Shown here in pieces: positions 11,344 through 21,186 of a stretch of DNA of 64,000 nucleotides. Origin of the DNA: Diphasiastrum complanatum. Lineage: Eukaryota; Streptophyta; Lycopodiopsida; Lycopodiales; Lycopodiaceae. A program made the position numbers and the translations under genes. The notes beneath the pieces were generated by a model. It ran no database searches, was not told the origin of the DNA, and saw only the letters and a program-made list of their open reading frames with translations. Position 1 is the first letter of the stretch. Each line of letters begins with the position of its first letter. The stretch spans positions 13,343,837-13,407,836 of the forward strand of contig CM055095.1 in the NCBI GenBank assembly GCA_029204225.1. Reading direction: 5' to 3'.

Positions 11344-11433
11344 CGTCTCGTGTCTAGGATCTTGTAAGCTTCCGTACAAGCAAATTCAAAAGAAACAAAT
11401 ATGTTCGCGATACAAACTAAATCATTCATGACA
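11344..11433 (+). repeat. Family B LTR 3' end fragment
   Basis: Matches the last about 90 bp of the LTR at 719-1455 (TCTAGGATCTTGTAAGCTTC ... CATGACA) and is followed by a PBS variant. Confidence 0.75.
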
Positions 11434-11445
11434 TGATATCAGAGC
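11434..11445 (+). other. Primer-binding site, mutated
   Basis: TGATATCAGAGC, one base off the initiator-Met PBS, directly after the LTR fragment. Confidence 0.65.
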
Positions 11446-11495
11446 CGCAGGTTATCACTATTGATATCTGAACAGTATTTTCTAGACAACACAAT

Positions 11496-11637
11496 ATGAC
11501 TACAACAATCCAGACAAGAGTAGCAATCAGTTTTGATGGCGCAAACTACAGGATATGGAAATTCAAAATCAAAGCACTTCTGAAGGGCGAAGGCATATGG
11601 TCAGTGACCGAACTCTTAGAGGAGCAAGATCCTAGTC
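11496..11637 (+). pseudogene. Copia gag N-terminus (family B)
   Basis: MTTTIQTRVAISFDGANYRI followed by WKFKIKALLKGEGIW. This keeps the Trp lost in the copy at 1520. It stops after 47 codons where RNase H sequence of a different copia begins. Confidence 0.75.
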
Positions 11638-12215
11638 AAGCACACTAGAAATATGCTAAATGTATTCTCAGATACATTTGAGGGACATTGAATTTTGGTT
11701 TGAAGTATGATCAGCCTGAAGCGCCAATATTGGTAGGACATACAAATGCTAATTGGTCAGGTAATATTGATGACAGGGGACCTACTAGTGGTCATACATT
11801 CAGTTATGGTATAGCTACAGTTTCATGGAGCAGCAAAAAGCAACCTGCAGTAGTCTTATCCTCGATGGAAGCTAATTATCGAGCACTCAACAATGCTACA
11901 CAAGAAGCGGTATGGTTATGAAGATTGCTTGTGGATTTAGGTCAACCATAGATGGATGCGACTACTATATCTTGCGACAATCAAAGCTGCATTCACCTTG
12001 CCAAAAATCCAGTTTTACATGCTCGAACCAAGCACATCGAAATACATTATCATTTTGTTTGAGAGAAAATTCTTGGTGGAGCCATTGATCTTGTTTTCTG
12101 TAAATCTGAAGATCAAATGGCAGATATTCTTACTAAGTCATTGGGTAGATGTAAATTTGAAAAGTTTGGTACTCTACTAGAAATAGAAGAATGCAATTTT
12201 ATCATTGAGGGAGAG
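11638..12215 (+). pseudogene. Copia RNase H fragment
   Basis: Plus strand: KYAKCILRYI, GHTNANWSGNIDDRGPTSGH, WSSKKQPAVVLSSMEANYRA, LNNATQEAVWL, then past a stop CDNQSCIHLAKNPVLHARTK, HIEIHYHFV, QMADILTKSLGRCKFEKFG. At least four stops. It is joined to gag without protease, integrase or RT. A purine tract (CATTGAGGGAGAG) and an LTR start follow, so this is the true 3' end of its element. Confidence 0.85.
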
Positions 12216-12478
12216 TGTTAGAAATCAATGATAAACTTCATTGTTACACTTCTTAATTACATTTTACGATGTACTTTATTATTGACTACTTTTACTAGTT
12301 GTAGGACAGTCTAGAGGTCTACTCTTAGGCTCTCTCTATGAAGGTTCACGGTTTATATGTACATTTTACATTCAGTATAAAGTCAGTGTGATTGAGTGAT
12401 ATTGTGTGTTCTTCTTCGTCTCCCTGTTTGGTGATTGCTTATGGTAAATGCTTGATGTTGCATATCTGATTATTGACA
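12216..12478 (+). repeat. Copia LTR, 5' part
   Basis: Starts TGTTAGAAATCAATG right after a purine tract and the RNase H end, as a 3' LTR should. The far end is unclear; minus-strand copia sequence resumes at about 12479. Confidence 0.6.
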
Positions 12479-13800
12479 AGGAGCAGTCGAATGCTTGTCA
12501 TCTTCAGCATTGGCGAATACGTGTCAAAATAATCGACTCCGTACCTTTGTCTGTAGCCCTTTGCGACAAGCCTTGCTTTGTAGCATCCAACAGTGCCATC
12601 TGATGTCATATTTCTTTTGTATACCCACTTGCAATCGACGATCTTTTTATTTTTGGGCAGCGGCTCTAGTGTCCATGTCTCGTTTTGTCTCATTGATTTG
12701 ATCTCCTCTGACATTGCCGTTGGGTTGATTTTTTGGGTTCGATTCATCGTTGTTTGAATATTTACGATTTGTGGGATTGATCTTCGGCTTCCTGCTGCTC
12801 TAGAGTTTGGGGCTCAGCATTCTGATTTGATGTTTGTCCTCGATCTCCCTCTTGAATTGGCAGCAATGTGAAGATCTCATGGCCTTTTTCATCCTTTAGT
12901 CTAGGGAATGTGGACTCATCGAACTTCACATCTCTACTCAAAATGACCTTCTTCGTGGTTGGATTGTAGAGTCTGTACGCTTGTGATTTGTTCAAGTATC
13001 CGACCATGATTGTCTACTTTGATTTGTCATCGAGTTTGTTTCTATTTTCTTTTGGAATGTGCTTGTATGCTGCACATTTGTATACATGCACATATGACAA
13101 ATCAGACTATCTACCTGTCCACATTTCGTACGGTGTTTTGTATCCAAAGCTGTCGTTGTTGATTTATTCTGCAGTTGTACTACTGCAGCTATTATTTCAG
13201 CCCACAATTGACTTGGAAATCGAGCCTGTGCTATCATGCATTTGGCTCCTTCGATTAGCATCCTGTTTTTTCTTTCTGAGACACCATTATATTTGGGTGT
13301 GTACGCAGGAGCGAATTGATGCTCTATTCCATGTTCTTGGCAGAATCTAAAAAATTTTGCGCTCTTGTACTCACCTCCATTATCAGATCTGATGATCTGA
13401 ATCTACTTTGAGGTGCGTCTCTCTGCAAATGCCACGAACTTTTTGAAAGAGTCAAACACTTTAGATTTTTTCTTTAGGTAGTAGATCGTTGTCATCCAGT
13501 TGTAGTCATCAATGAACGTCAAAAAATACCTCGATCTTGAGAGCGAATCAACTTTCATTGGTCCACAGACATCTGAGTGGATGAGTTCAAGAACTTCTTT
13601 ACTCTCTTTCCCTCATGTGTGAATGGATTCCAATGTTGTTTGCCTTTTTGACAAGCATTACAAAACTCAGTATCAGGTCTAGATATCTTCAGATCTGTGA
13701 CTAAGTCTTTCTTGCTCATGTCGTAGAGGCTCCTCATGTTCGTATTACTAATGCAAACTTTGTTACTCTGGAATGCAATGCAGGTTTGCATTTATGTTTA
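12479..13800 (-). pseudogene. Copia integrase to RT fragment
   Basis: Minus strand, in family order: pre-integrase zinc region (NMRSLYDMSKKDL, FCNACQKGKQHWNPF) at 13555-13791; a decayed integrase core around 13320-13550; integrase end (KCMIAQARFPSQLWAEIIAA) at 12992-13261; the linker (VGYLNKSQAYRLYNPTTKKV, SRDVKFDE) at 12762-13007; and RT start (EEIKSMRQNETWTLEPLPKN, KWVYKRNM, ARLVAKGYRQRYGVDYFDTY) at 12439-12747. Several frameshifts. It is the same family as the minus copia at 18155-26860. Confidence 0.85.
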
Positions 13801-13998
13801 TGGTCCTGGAATGACTGCTGAAAGTTCATGCAAACTTGAGGCAGATGGTTGTTTCAAATGAGTGGGTATAAAGATGGGCATCACAAGAGCCCAAGGGCAT
13901 GAGATTCAAGTTGATCGTGCTCTCGACTTCATTTTGGGATTCCACAAAATAACAATATCATAAAGATTTTATATAGGAATCATATTTTCGAACCTTCA

Positions 13999-15240
13999 AG
14001 CCAATTGAGCAAGTATGACCATAGGACAATTGAACCACGGCTTGTGGGTCCCTCGTCTCTCTCTTCTAATTTCCACCTCCATCCATTTTTGGTCTTCCAA
14101 AGGCATGTGTCTTAGGAGAGTTTCTTTGTTTGCCATGCCAAACTTTTGTAGCATGAATATGTCATGTGATAATATGTGTGGGACATGTACTCTCATTAGT
14201 CTACAAAACAGTTACAATGTTTGTTAAGGACGTGTTTTGGACAAGCACAAAAGAGAGAATAAAAACTTGCGAGAACTGGAAACTGCATGATAAATGTGAG
14301 TCTTACCGATTTATGGAATGCAGGGCCAATATCAGTTCAGCTTCTTGTGATCTGTTTACTTCTATGAAGCTTCATTCCACTCTCACATGTCGAGCCCTGT
14401 TTGTCGAAAATTTTGGTTGTACTCAATAAAAGTCAGAACATTAACAAAGAAAGCTCCAGGAAACAAGTTTCCATCCCATATGATGAATTTTTTGTTTGAT
14501 AGGTGAATCCATTTCTAGTTGTGGAGTAGTTCTTGTTCAAACTTTGAATTCATGTCCCTCCACACTGGACCCTACTCATCAAGATCATAGCAAGAAACTT
14601 CAAGCTCGGGCTCCCCAATTCTTTTCACAGAAACTAGAAAAACACCAAGCTCTTTAAGGTATCCCATATCTCGAAACATGGGACCCAGAGCTACCGCATT
14701 CTCACGAACAGTATGGATAGACTCATTTATTACAAGGCTACAAAGTGGCACAAGTGGACGAGGTGTGTTCTTTTTCACTCTATAGGTTGATATCACATCT
14801 TGATATATTACGTTTGAATATTACTATTATGATGAATACAAAAAAAAAAGCTTTCAAAGTAGTGGAACGTGTACAATAAATAAATAAAGTCATTCCAGAC
14901 ACATCATCTAACATACTTGCAAAAGATCTGTTTGAATCTCTTTGCCATAGAGATGAAGTCAAGGGATTGTGTCCTCTTGTGGTGTGGTGTCATCCTGTTC
15001 CATTGACCTAGATGATTGGCCATGATCAACTATGTCAATTCTGATGACGTGTTCGATTGTAGGTGGTGGTTGTGTGGTAACTTGAGAGGGGTTCACCTCA
15101 ACTTCTAGGTCGACATTGTCAATAGTGTCTTCACTTCCCTCTCGTGTGTGTGAACTTCGACATGTGGATCTGAGGTTGTATTTCGACGAGGAGATGGCGA
15201 ATGATTTTCTGTCGTAGAAGTTACACGATGAGCTTTGCAA
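13999..15240 (-). pseudogene. Decayed spliced gene with ParB-like (DGN) signatures
   Basis: Minus strand, not a retroelement. Three exon-like blocks: down to 14917; 14779-14307; 14200-13999. Introns 14780-14916 (GTATGT...CTATAG, 137 bp) and 14201-14306 (GTAAGA...TTGTAG, 106 bp) join the frames correctly (KRFKQIFC-K-VKKNTPRPL; ALHSIN-R-LMRVHVP). The middle exon reads PRPLVPLCSLVINESIHTVR, FRDMGYLKELGVFLVSV, a GPVW block, LSNKKFIIWDGN and, after a frameshift, SFIEVNRSQEAELILALHSI. A leading acidic SYNLRS-type region and a trailing KETLLRHMPLEDQKW exon flank it. Three in-frame stops (two of them fit TGG to TAG/TGA) and one frameshift make it a pseudogene. The ParB/sulfiredoxin-like reading is an inference from motif order; the family is not certain. 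Confidence 0.5.
14201..14306 (-). other. Intron of the ParB-like pseudogene
   Basis: Donor AATCG|GTAAGA and acceptor TTTTGTAG|A on the minus strand. Joining them completes an Arg codon and keeps the frame on both sides. Confidence 0.55.
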
Positions 15241-16812
15241 AACATTACTATCTTATGAATAAAGCTTCAATCTTATTAAATTGACCTGTAAACCAAGAAC
15301 GAAAAGAATCATGGTAATACTAAATATAATTCTTATATCATCATGTGCCATGTTTGAATTTGTTCTATTTCGAGAACAAAGCTTCGGTTAAGTAGAAATA
15401 ATATTGATTTCAGAATTCGAAGTATGCGCCACTATACATACATCTTGCGATTGAAGTTATGATAAAATGAGTACGTATTTCAAAAACACTCTTAGCAATT
15501 TTGCTGATCTATCTAAAATATTCTATACGGTGCTTTGGCAAGTAAATAACTTAGAACTAAATAACTTAAGCCAGTACGGATATCGTAAAAGCCTAAACTT
15601 AGAATTAAATAACTTAAGCCAATACGGATACCGTAAAAGCCTAAATTTGTTGGGCAAGTTCCACGTTTAAATCCTATCCTGCTTGTATTTTTGAAGATGT
15701 TCCGCAGGATGGCTAGAATATTCCTTTGAATATCAGCCTACAAAGACTTGAGTCCTTAGTTGGATATCATATCTCCAACGGTCCCTTACGGATATTCTGA
15801 TTTGAACTTGCATCTTCAAGCTTAGCACTAAGAAATGTGAAAATAGATTCAAATGTTTGCTCCAATGCTTACAATATTGACAAGCAAGATGCTATTATCA
15901 TTTGGAGCAAGAAGAGTCTTTGAACCAATGTGTATGTTTTCTTAAATTCTTCAAGCGATTTGTTCATAAAAGGTTAAAAACATACGTGTCTAGAGCTTAA
16001 ATCTGTCGAGTGCCCTGTTCCACATAAAAATCGAAAATGTTAAGCTAAATGAAAGATAGACATATAGTACATGAAGATACAGGTTATTTACGGTGGTATA
16101 AGGGCCAAAAACAAAGATGACTTTTTGGTTTCCTGGAAAAGATTCCTTTTGATGCATAGAAATCTAAAAATGATAACAGAAAGTACATTTTGCATGTAAG
16201 AAATCAAGTTTTATATGTGTTTTAAGACACCACTAACTTACAAATTGCCACTAGTTTCTGTTGCCTTGCTCCCGCAAGTATTCCATGCAGTTTAAAAGTG
16301 AATTTACAATTAGAATTAGTGTTACAAGTTTTATCCTTCCATGACTTAGAAAAGAAAACCTGCTCTGGTTCATTTCAAAATCAGACACCATCCAAGTGCT
16401 GAGTACACATAATCCCTTTATGACAGCCTGCTGCAGATGAAATGCAGACAATGTGTACAAATCACGTGGCGATCTATGCTAATTCATCGACTCTCAGTCG
16501 CAATAGTTTGCAATTTTCTCAAAAGGTGCTCAGTCCTTCCAAGCGTGTAGCATGTACCCAAAAATCTCTGAGAAAGTAACAAAAATCTCTGAGAAAGTAA
16601 GAAATCAAATACCAAAATGATAGTCGATTTAAATTGAAATCTAATTTAGCAATGGCTCCAGCGCACTGGCTATCCCATCACTGATACAAAATCCAGAAAA
16701 CCATTTGCCCTTCTCCGAAGATTAGTTTCCCTTCGCAGATCCTGCAAGATGATTTTCCACCCTTTGAACTAGGAAACGTTAAACCAGCGACTTGCTCCAA
16801 GCAGCCCGAATC
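15241..16812. other. 1.6 kb AT-rich spacer
   Basis: No gene or element is recognised. It contains a 48-bp tandem duplication at 15551-15646. Confidence 0.4.
15551..15646. repeat. 48-bp tandem duplication
   Basis: Two adjacent 48-bp units (15551-15598 and 15599-15646) differing at a few bases, each with AATAACTTAAGCCA and CGTAAAAGCCTAAA. Confidence 0.9.
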
Positions 16813-17245
16813 GACATTTCAATTTTTTTTGGGAACCCAGCCGGAGGAGCAGAGCCGGCGGTACTCCTCCGGCTAGGCTTCCAAAAAAAATTTGAAATGT
16901 CAGCAGAGCAGCATCGACGATGCTACTAGCTAGGCAGCCCGCACTTTTTTCAATTTTTTTGGAAGCCACGTGGAGGAGCACCGCCGGCACTGCTCCTCCG
17001 CATTTCAATATTTTTTGGAAGCCTTTCGGAGGAGAAGCGCCGGCGCTACTCTCCAGGAGACTTTCAAAAAACATTTGAAAGAAATTTCTAGCTGTCAGAG
17101 GATCCGTGCCGTTGCGGCTCCTCATCTCAAATTTTCTGAAGCCTGTGGAGGAGCAGCACCGACGCTACTCCTCCGATTGGCTTCCCAAAAAAAAGTGAAA
17201 AAAAAAAATAAAAATTCGCCGGCCAGAGAAGAAACGCGGCGCTGC
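16813..17245. repeat. Array of GC-rich hairpins with A/T-rich arms
   Basis: The first unit, 16813-16901, is a near-perfect inverted repeat: the arm GACATTTCAATTTTTTTT ... AGCCGGAGGAG pairs with CTCCTCCGGCT ... AAATTTGAAATGTC. Further stems occur at 16972-16999 (GGAGGAGCA/TGCTCCTCC), 17028-17053 (core AGCGCCGGCGCT), 17147-17174 and a half at 17238-17252. Spacers repeat GGAAGCC and T-runs. No protein family fits the frames crossing it. Confidence 0.8.
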
Positions 17246-17597
17246 TCCTCCAATGACTTGTTATTTTATACGGCATGCATTTGCATTTGGGACTACCTCT
17301 CTCTTCTCAGAACTACAAGGCGCACCATCACCACCTCCCTTCTCAAGGTAGATATCTGCAGCAACATGTATCTCCGGTGACTCAAAAAAAAAATTTCAAC
17401 TTTCGGACAAAAGTATGGTATTTTGGGGGCCCCTGAAAATACATTCACCTAGTTTTAATGGGTCCCATATATCAAATATTTAGTTTTTCTAGGCTCCCAA
17501 ACATTTCTGTTTTGGGCAATTTGATGTCCAAGCCAAAAAAATTTGCAACAAAGCTTGTTTTGATGAATTTTTTGATATTGGGACCAGGTCGATATAT
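17246..17597. other. Spacer, nothing recognised
   Basis: About 350 bp of AT-rich sequence between the hairpin array and the family B LTR, without coding or repeat signal. Confidence 0.3.
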
Positions 17598-18154
17598 GTC
17601 TCATTATCAGTTTAATTTTTAGAGTGACATGATCAGTGTCTCACTCGTTGGCAGCCTGACACTCTGCTCTTTCACTGTGTTCTGTTCGTTGGCAGACTTT
17701 CATGCACAACTCTTTCGTTTGTATTCTTTTTCTTTTCTGCTCTACTAACGCACATTCTCTATGTATTCTTTTGATCCAGAAAATAGTTTATATCTCCACA
17801 GTGTGGAGTTTACAAGATAGCTAAACAGAGAATTACAAGAGTAGTTAACGCTAATCAACCAATCAATTACTCTCCGTTGTTACTAACTATTTTAGTTGGG
17901 CGTGAAGTTTAAGACTCCATGCCCGTTGAGCTGCCAGCTAGTAGCACAAAAGATTTTCTTTCGTTTATTTTCATTTTGTGTCGTATCTTTTTGGTCCTGG
18001 AGGCATGTTTGACTTTCGCGAATCATTCAACCTTCGAGTTTCACTTCGCTTCATGTCTTAGGGTTGTCAAGGTACGTTGACTTTTGCGAATTGTTCGCCA
18101 TTCGACCTTCGCTTCACGTCGCGACAAAGTTGCAGGAGTTCACCATTTTTGACA
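17598..18154 (-). repeat. Family B LTR (truncated), 3' LTR of minus copia
   Basis: Minus-strand start TGTCAAAAATGGTGAACTCC at 18154, directly after the purine tract of the copia pol at 18155 and up. Homology to 719-1455 runs to about 17598 (TTATCAGTTT), so about 130 bp of the LTR end are missing. Confidence 0.75.
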
Positions 18155-19924
18155 CTCCCTCTTGAACCTTGCAGCTTTGCACGTTTAATCCAATAGCCTT
18201 TCTTCACTTTGCGAAGAGTGGCTTGTCGAGTGGCTTCGTGAGCAGATCTGCAATGATGTCTTCAGACTTTATGTACTGGACCCGGAGCTCTCCTTTCGAG
18301 ATCAAATCTCGAATGTGATGGGGATAGATAAATGGCACTCTGAGAATCCATCATCATCGTGCATGGTCCTCCTTGTGGTATCCCAACTACCTCCAGCATC
18401 ATTTGCAACCACACTACCTCATTCACCACCTTTGAAGCTGTGAGTATTTAGCTTTGCAAGAAGATTGAGCTACCAAGGTTTGCTTTTTGCATATCCAACT
18501 GATTGTTGCTCCGCACGCTATTGTACATCCTCAAATTACGGACTTGTTGTCATCTTTGCAGCTTGCCCAACTTGCATCACTGTAGTGGTACAACTCGAAT
18601 CCTTTTCTTTTGTTTTCTACTCTGTAGGTTAATCCCATATGTTGGATACCCTTCAGATATTGTAGGATTCGTTTTGCCATTTGTTAATGTGCCATGCCAG
18701 AATTGGAAGAGAATTGGCTTAAGGCATAAACAAAAAAAACTAGATCGGGTCTGGTACAAATTGTAAGGTACATCAGACTACCGCGATTAGGTTTTGGTAT
18801 TCTGTTTTTCTTCTTCTGTTCTTGGGCAATCCTACTTTGTCAGCTTGGTTCTAGCTATCATTGGTGTGGCTTTTTCTTTGCAGTCCATCATGTGATACTG
18901 CTTGAACTCTTTTCTGGCATACTCAAACTGACTCAAGTGCATTTTGTCTTTTATTTGATCTCTTCTGATCTCCAGCCCGAGGCATTTTGTTGTTTCTCCT
19001 AGATTTGTGATTTCATAATTTTCAAAAATCTGACTCTTTGTGTCTTTGATCAACATCAAGGAATTTCCTATCATAAGGGAATCATCCATGAAAATAGTCA
19101 GTATCACGAAATCTTTTCCTATTCTTTTTATGTAGGCATTACAGTCTGGCTGTGTAGGATTGAAGTCTAGAGACTTCAAAAGACTGTCGAGCATCTTGTA
19201 CCAAGCTCGTGATGCCTGCTTTAGACCATAAATGCATCTCTGCAACCGACAAACATATTGTCGATATTTGGGGTCTTCAAATCCTTCAGGCTATTTCATG
19301 AAGATTTTTTCCTCTAGATCTCTGTGGAGAAAGGCTATCTTCACATCAATTTGGTGAATTTCCAGATTGTGTTGTGTAGCGCATGCAAGGAGTAGTCGTA
19401 TGCTTGTCATCTTGACCATCGGTGAATATATGTCGAAATAATCAGCACCATACCTTTGTGTGTAGCCCTTTCCGACAAGTCTTGCCTTGTAACGGCCAAC
19501 AGTGCCATCTGATTTCATTTTACTCTTGTACACCCACTTGCAGTCGACGATCTTTTTGTTTTCTAGCAGTGGCTCTAGCGTCCATGCCTCATTTCGCCTC
19601 ATCGACTCGATCTCTTCTGACATTGCCTGCTTTCAAAATTCTCCCTCCGGACCCTGGACAGCTTCTTGATATGTTGTTGGCTCTTCAATCCTCGATCTCC
19701 CTCTTGAAAGGGCAGTAGTGTGAAGATCTCATGGTCTTTTTCATCTTTTTGTCTAGGAAATGTGGACTCATCAAACTTCACATCTCTACTTGAAACAACT
19801 TTTTTTGTGGTTGAGTTGTAGATTCTATACACTTGTGATCCATTCAAGTACCCGACCATGATTGTTTGCTCTAGTTTATCATCAAGCTTGTTTCTTTTTT
19901 CTTTTGGATTGTGCTTGTATGCTG
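18155..19924 (-). pseudogene. Copia pol, 3' half (integrase end, RT, RNase H)
   Basis: Minus strand. From the insertion point: KHNPKEKRNKLDDKLEQTIM, VGYLNGSQVYRIYNSTTKKV, SRDVKFDE; RT (EEIESMRRNEAWTLEPLLEN, KWVYKSKMKSDGTVGRYKAR, DYFDIYSPMVKMTSIRLLLA); RT palm at 18832-19245 (CIYGLKQASRAWYKMLDSLL, with FMDDSLM in place of YVDD); and a decayed RNase H at 18155-18830 ending near the family B LTR. Several frameshifts. Interrupted at 19924 by the young copia; it resumes at 25791 within the same motif. Confidence 0.9.
19920..19924. other. Target-site duplication, left copy
   Basis: TGCTG, repeated exactly at 25786-25790 on the other side of the element. Five bases is the usual copia duplication length. 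Confidence 0.95.
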
Positions 19925-20208
19925 TGTGAAAAATTGTCAACTAGTAGTATTTTCCTAACTTGAGATTTTGTAGGCCTATGGCCAAATAAAAGTTAGAGAT
20001 AGGTTCATACATGTATGTAGAGGCCCAAAGTATGTGTACACTACTTTTGAGGTCACATTAATTAGAGGAGGTCGAGTGTGGAGCTCTTCTATTGGCTCAT
20101 AATTTGGTGCATTCCTATTTGACCAAATTTCTAGGTATATGGGTGAATCCTATTGGACCCCAATTTTAGCCTATCATAAGACAAGTGGCCAAGAGGCACT
20201 ATGGCTGC

Positions 20209-20216
20209 TATAAATA
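20209..20216 (+). promoter_or_regulatory. TATA box of intact copia 5' LTR
   Basis: TATAAATA within GCTATAAATAGCC. The same box is at 25417-25424 in the 3' LTR. Transcription would start some 30 bp downstream; that is inferred. Confidence 0.7.
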
Positions 20217-20362
20217 GCCATCTCCACGAGTATGTACACATCTCATTTTCATTCTATTGAATGAATGTTATGCTCTTTGAAGATCCATCTTCTTCTCTCT
20301 CACTTTTTTGTTCATATCTTGCATTCTAGCCACTAGAATTGTGATTTCTTTGTTGCTATGGC

Positions 20363-20376
20363 TTCACACGTGTGAA
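20363..20376. promoter_or_regulatory. G-box palindrome in LTR
   Basis: TTCACACGTGTGAA, a perfect 14-bp palindrome with a CACGTG core, which bZIP and bHLH factors commonly bind in plants. It lies downstream of the TATA box. Confidence 0.45.
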
Positions 20377-20577
20377 ATGCAGGTTGTAGGCTCTGAAGTA
20401 CGGACAGGGACAGCAAGTTTCTGTTTGTGGAAGCTTATGATCAGATTTTGATGTTTAGTTGATGTTTAGTATGCTTAACATCACAATTTCTATCATTTTT
20501 TCAATCTAGATGTGCATAACTTCCATGGCCAAGATCTTTATGAAACTTTAGCATCTTTTGGATCTGAGTTTTTCACA

Positions 20578-20589
20578 TGGTATCAGAGC
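20578..20589 (+). other. Primer-binding site, initiator tRNA-Met
   Basis: TGGTATCAGAGC, unmutated and immediately after the LTR. Confidence 0.95.
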
Positions 20590-21186
20590 ATTAGGCGGCC
20601 AAATGTGCAGGTTTTGCCAGATTTAGAAGAGATTTGTGGGCGAGTTTGCTTTTGTAGCATTCCAATCAAGTTTCTAGCTAAAAATCTTGTTGATTTATGT
20701 GTAGAAATTGGATCTTTGTGATCAAAACATCATTTGTATGCATTTCAATTGAAGTAGGGCGAATTCCCTCTGTACTTATCAGAATAAGGAGACAAAAATT
20801 GTTTTGGAAAGAGGGAGATGCAAGATCCAACAAGATCCTATTAGTTTTCCATTCTAGCATATAGTTTTTTGATTCAATTTCTTGCTTCTTCATGTCAAAA
20901 ACTTCAAAATTGATGTAACCCTCTGATTTTCAGTTTGCTGAATGATTCAAGAGTGTATTTCAATCTTAGGAGTGAGGGAAAAGCAAGTATATTGAGGTTT
21001 GGTCTTGGTTTGATCAAGAAATCATAAAACTAGTGGCTAAAATTAAGGAAAAAGTGAGGAAAAGAGAGAAAAAGTAAGGTTTTAGGTTCCAAATCTTTGT
21101 GATTTCTTCTTGTGTTTCATTTGTTGATTCAAGAGAGTGCTTAGTGCATTGGAACAGGTCAAAGATCAGAGATCAATCATTGCAAC
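20590..21186 (+). other. Untranslated leader of intact copia
   Basis: About 600 bp between PBS and the gag start with no coding signal. The gag ATG at 21187 follows ATTGCAAC and is the first ATG opening the long frame. Confidence 0.7.

Larger units (their letters stand above)
19925..20577 (+). repeat. 5' LTR of intact copia
   Basis: 653 bp, TGTGAAAAATTGTC to TTTTTCACA. It contains a TATA box (TATAAATA, 20209-20216), a CCAAT motif in reverse (CCTATTGGACC) and a palindrome TTCACACGTGTGAA at 20363-20376. Identical by eye to 25133-25785. Confidence 0.97.
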
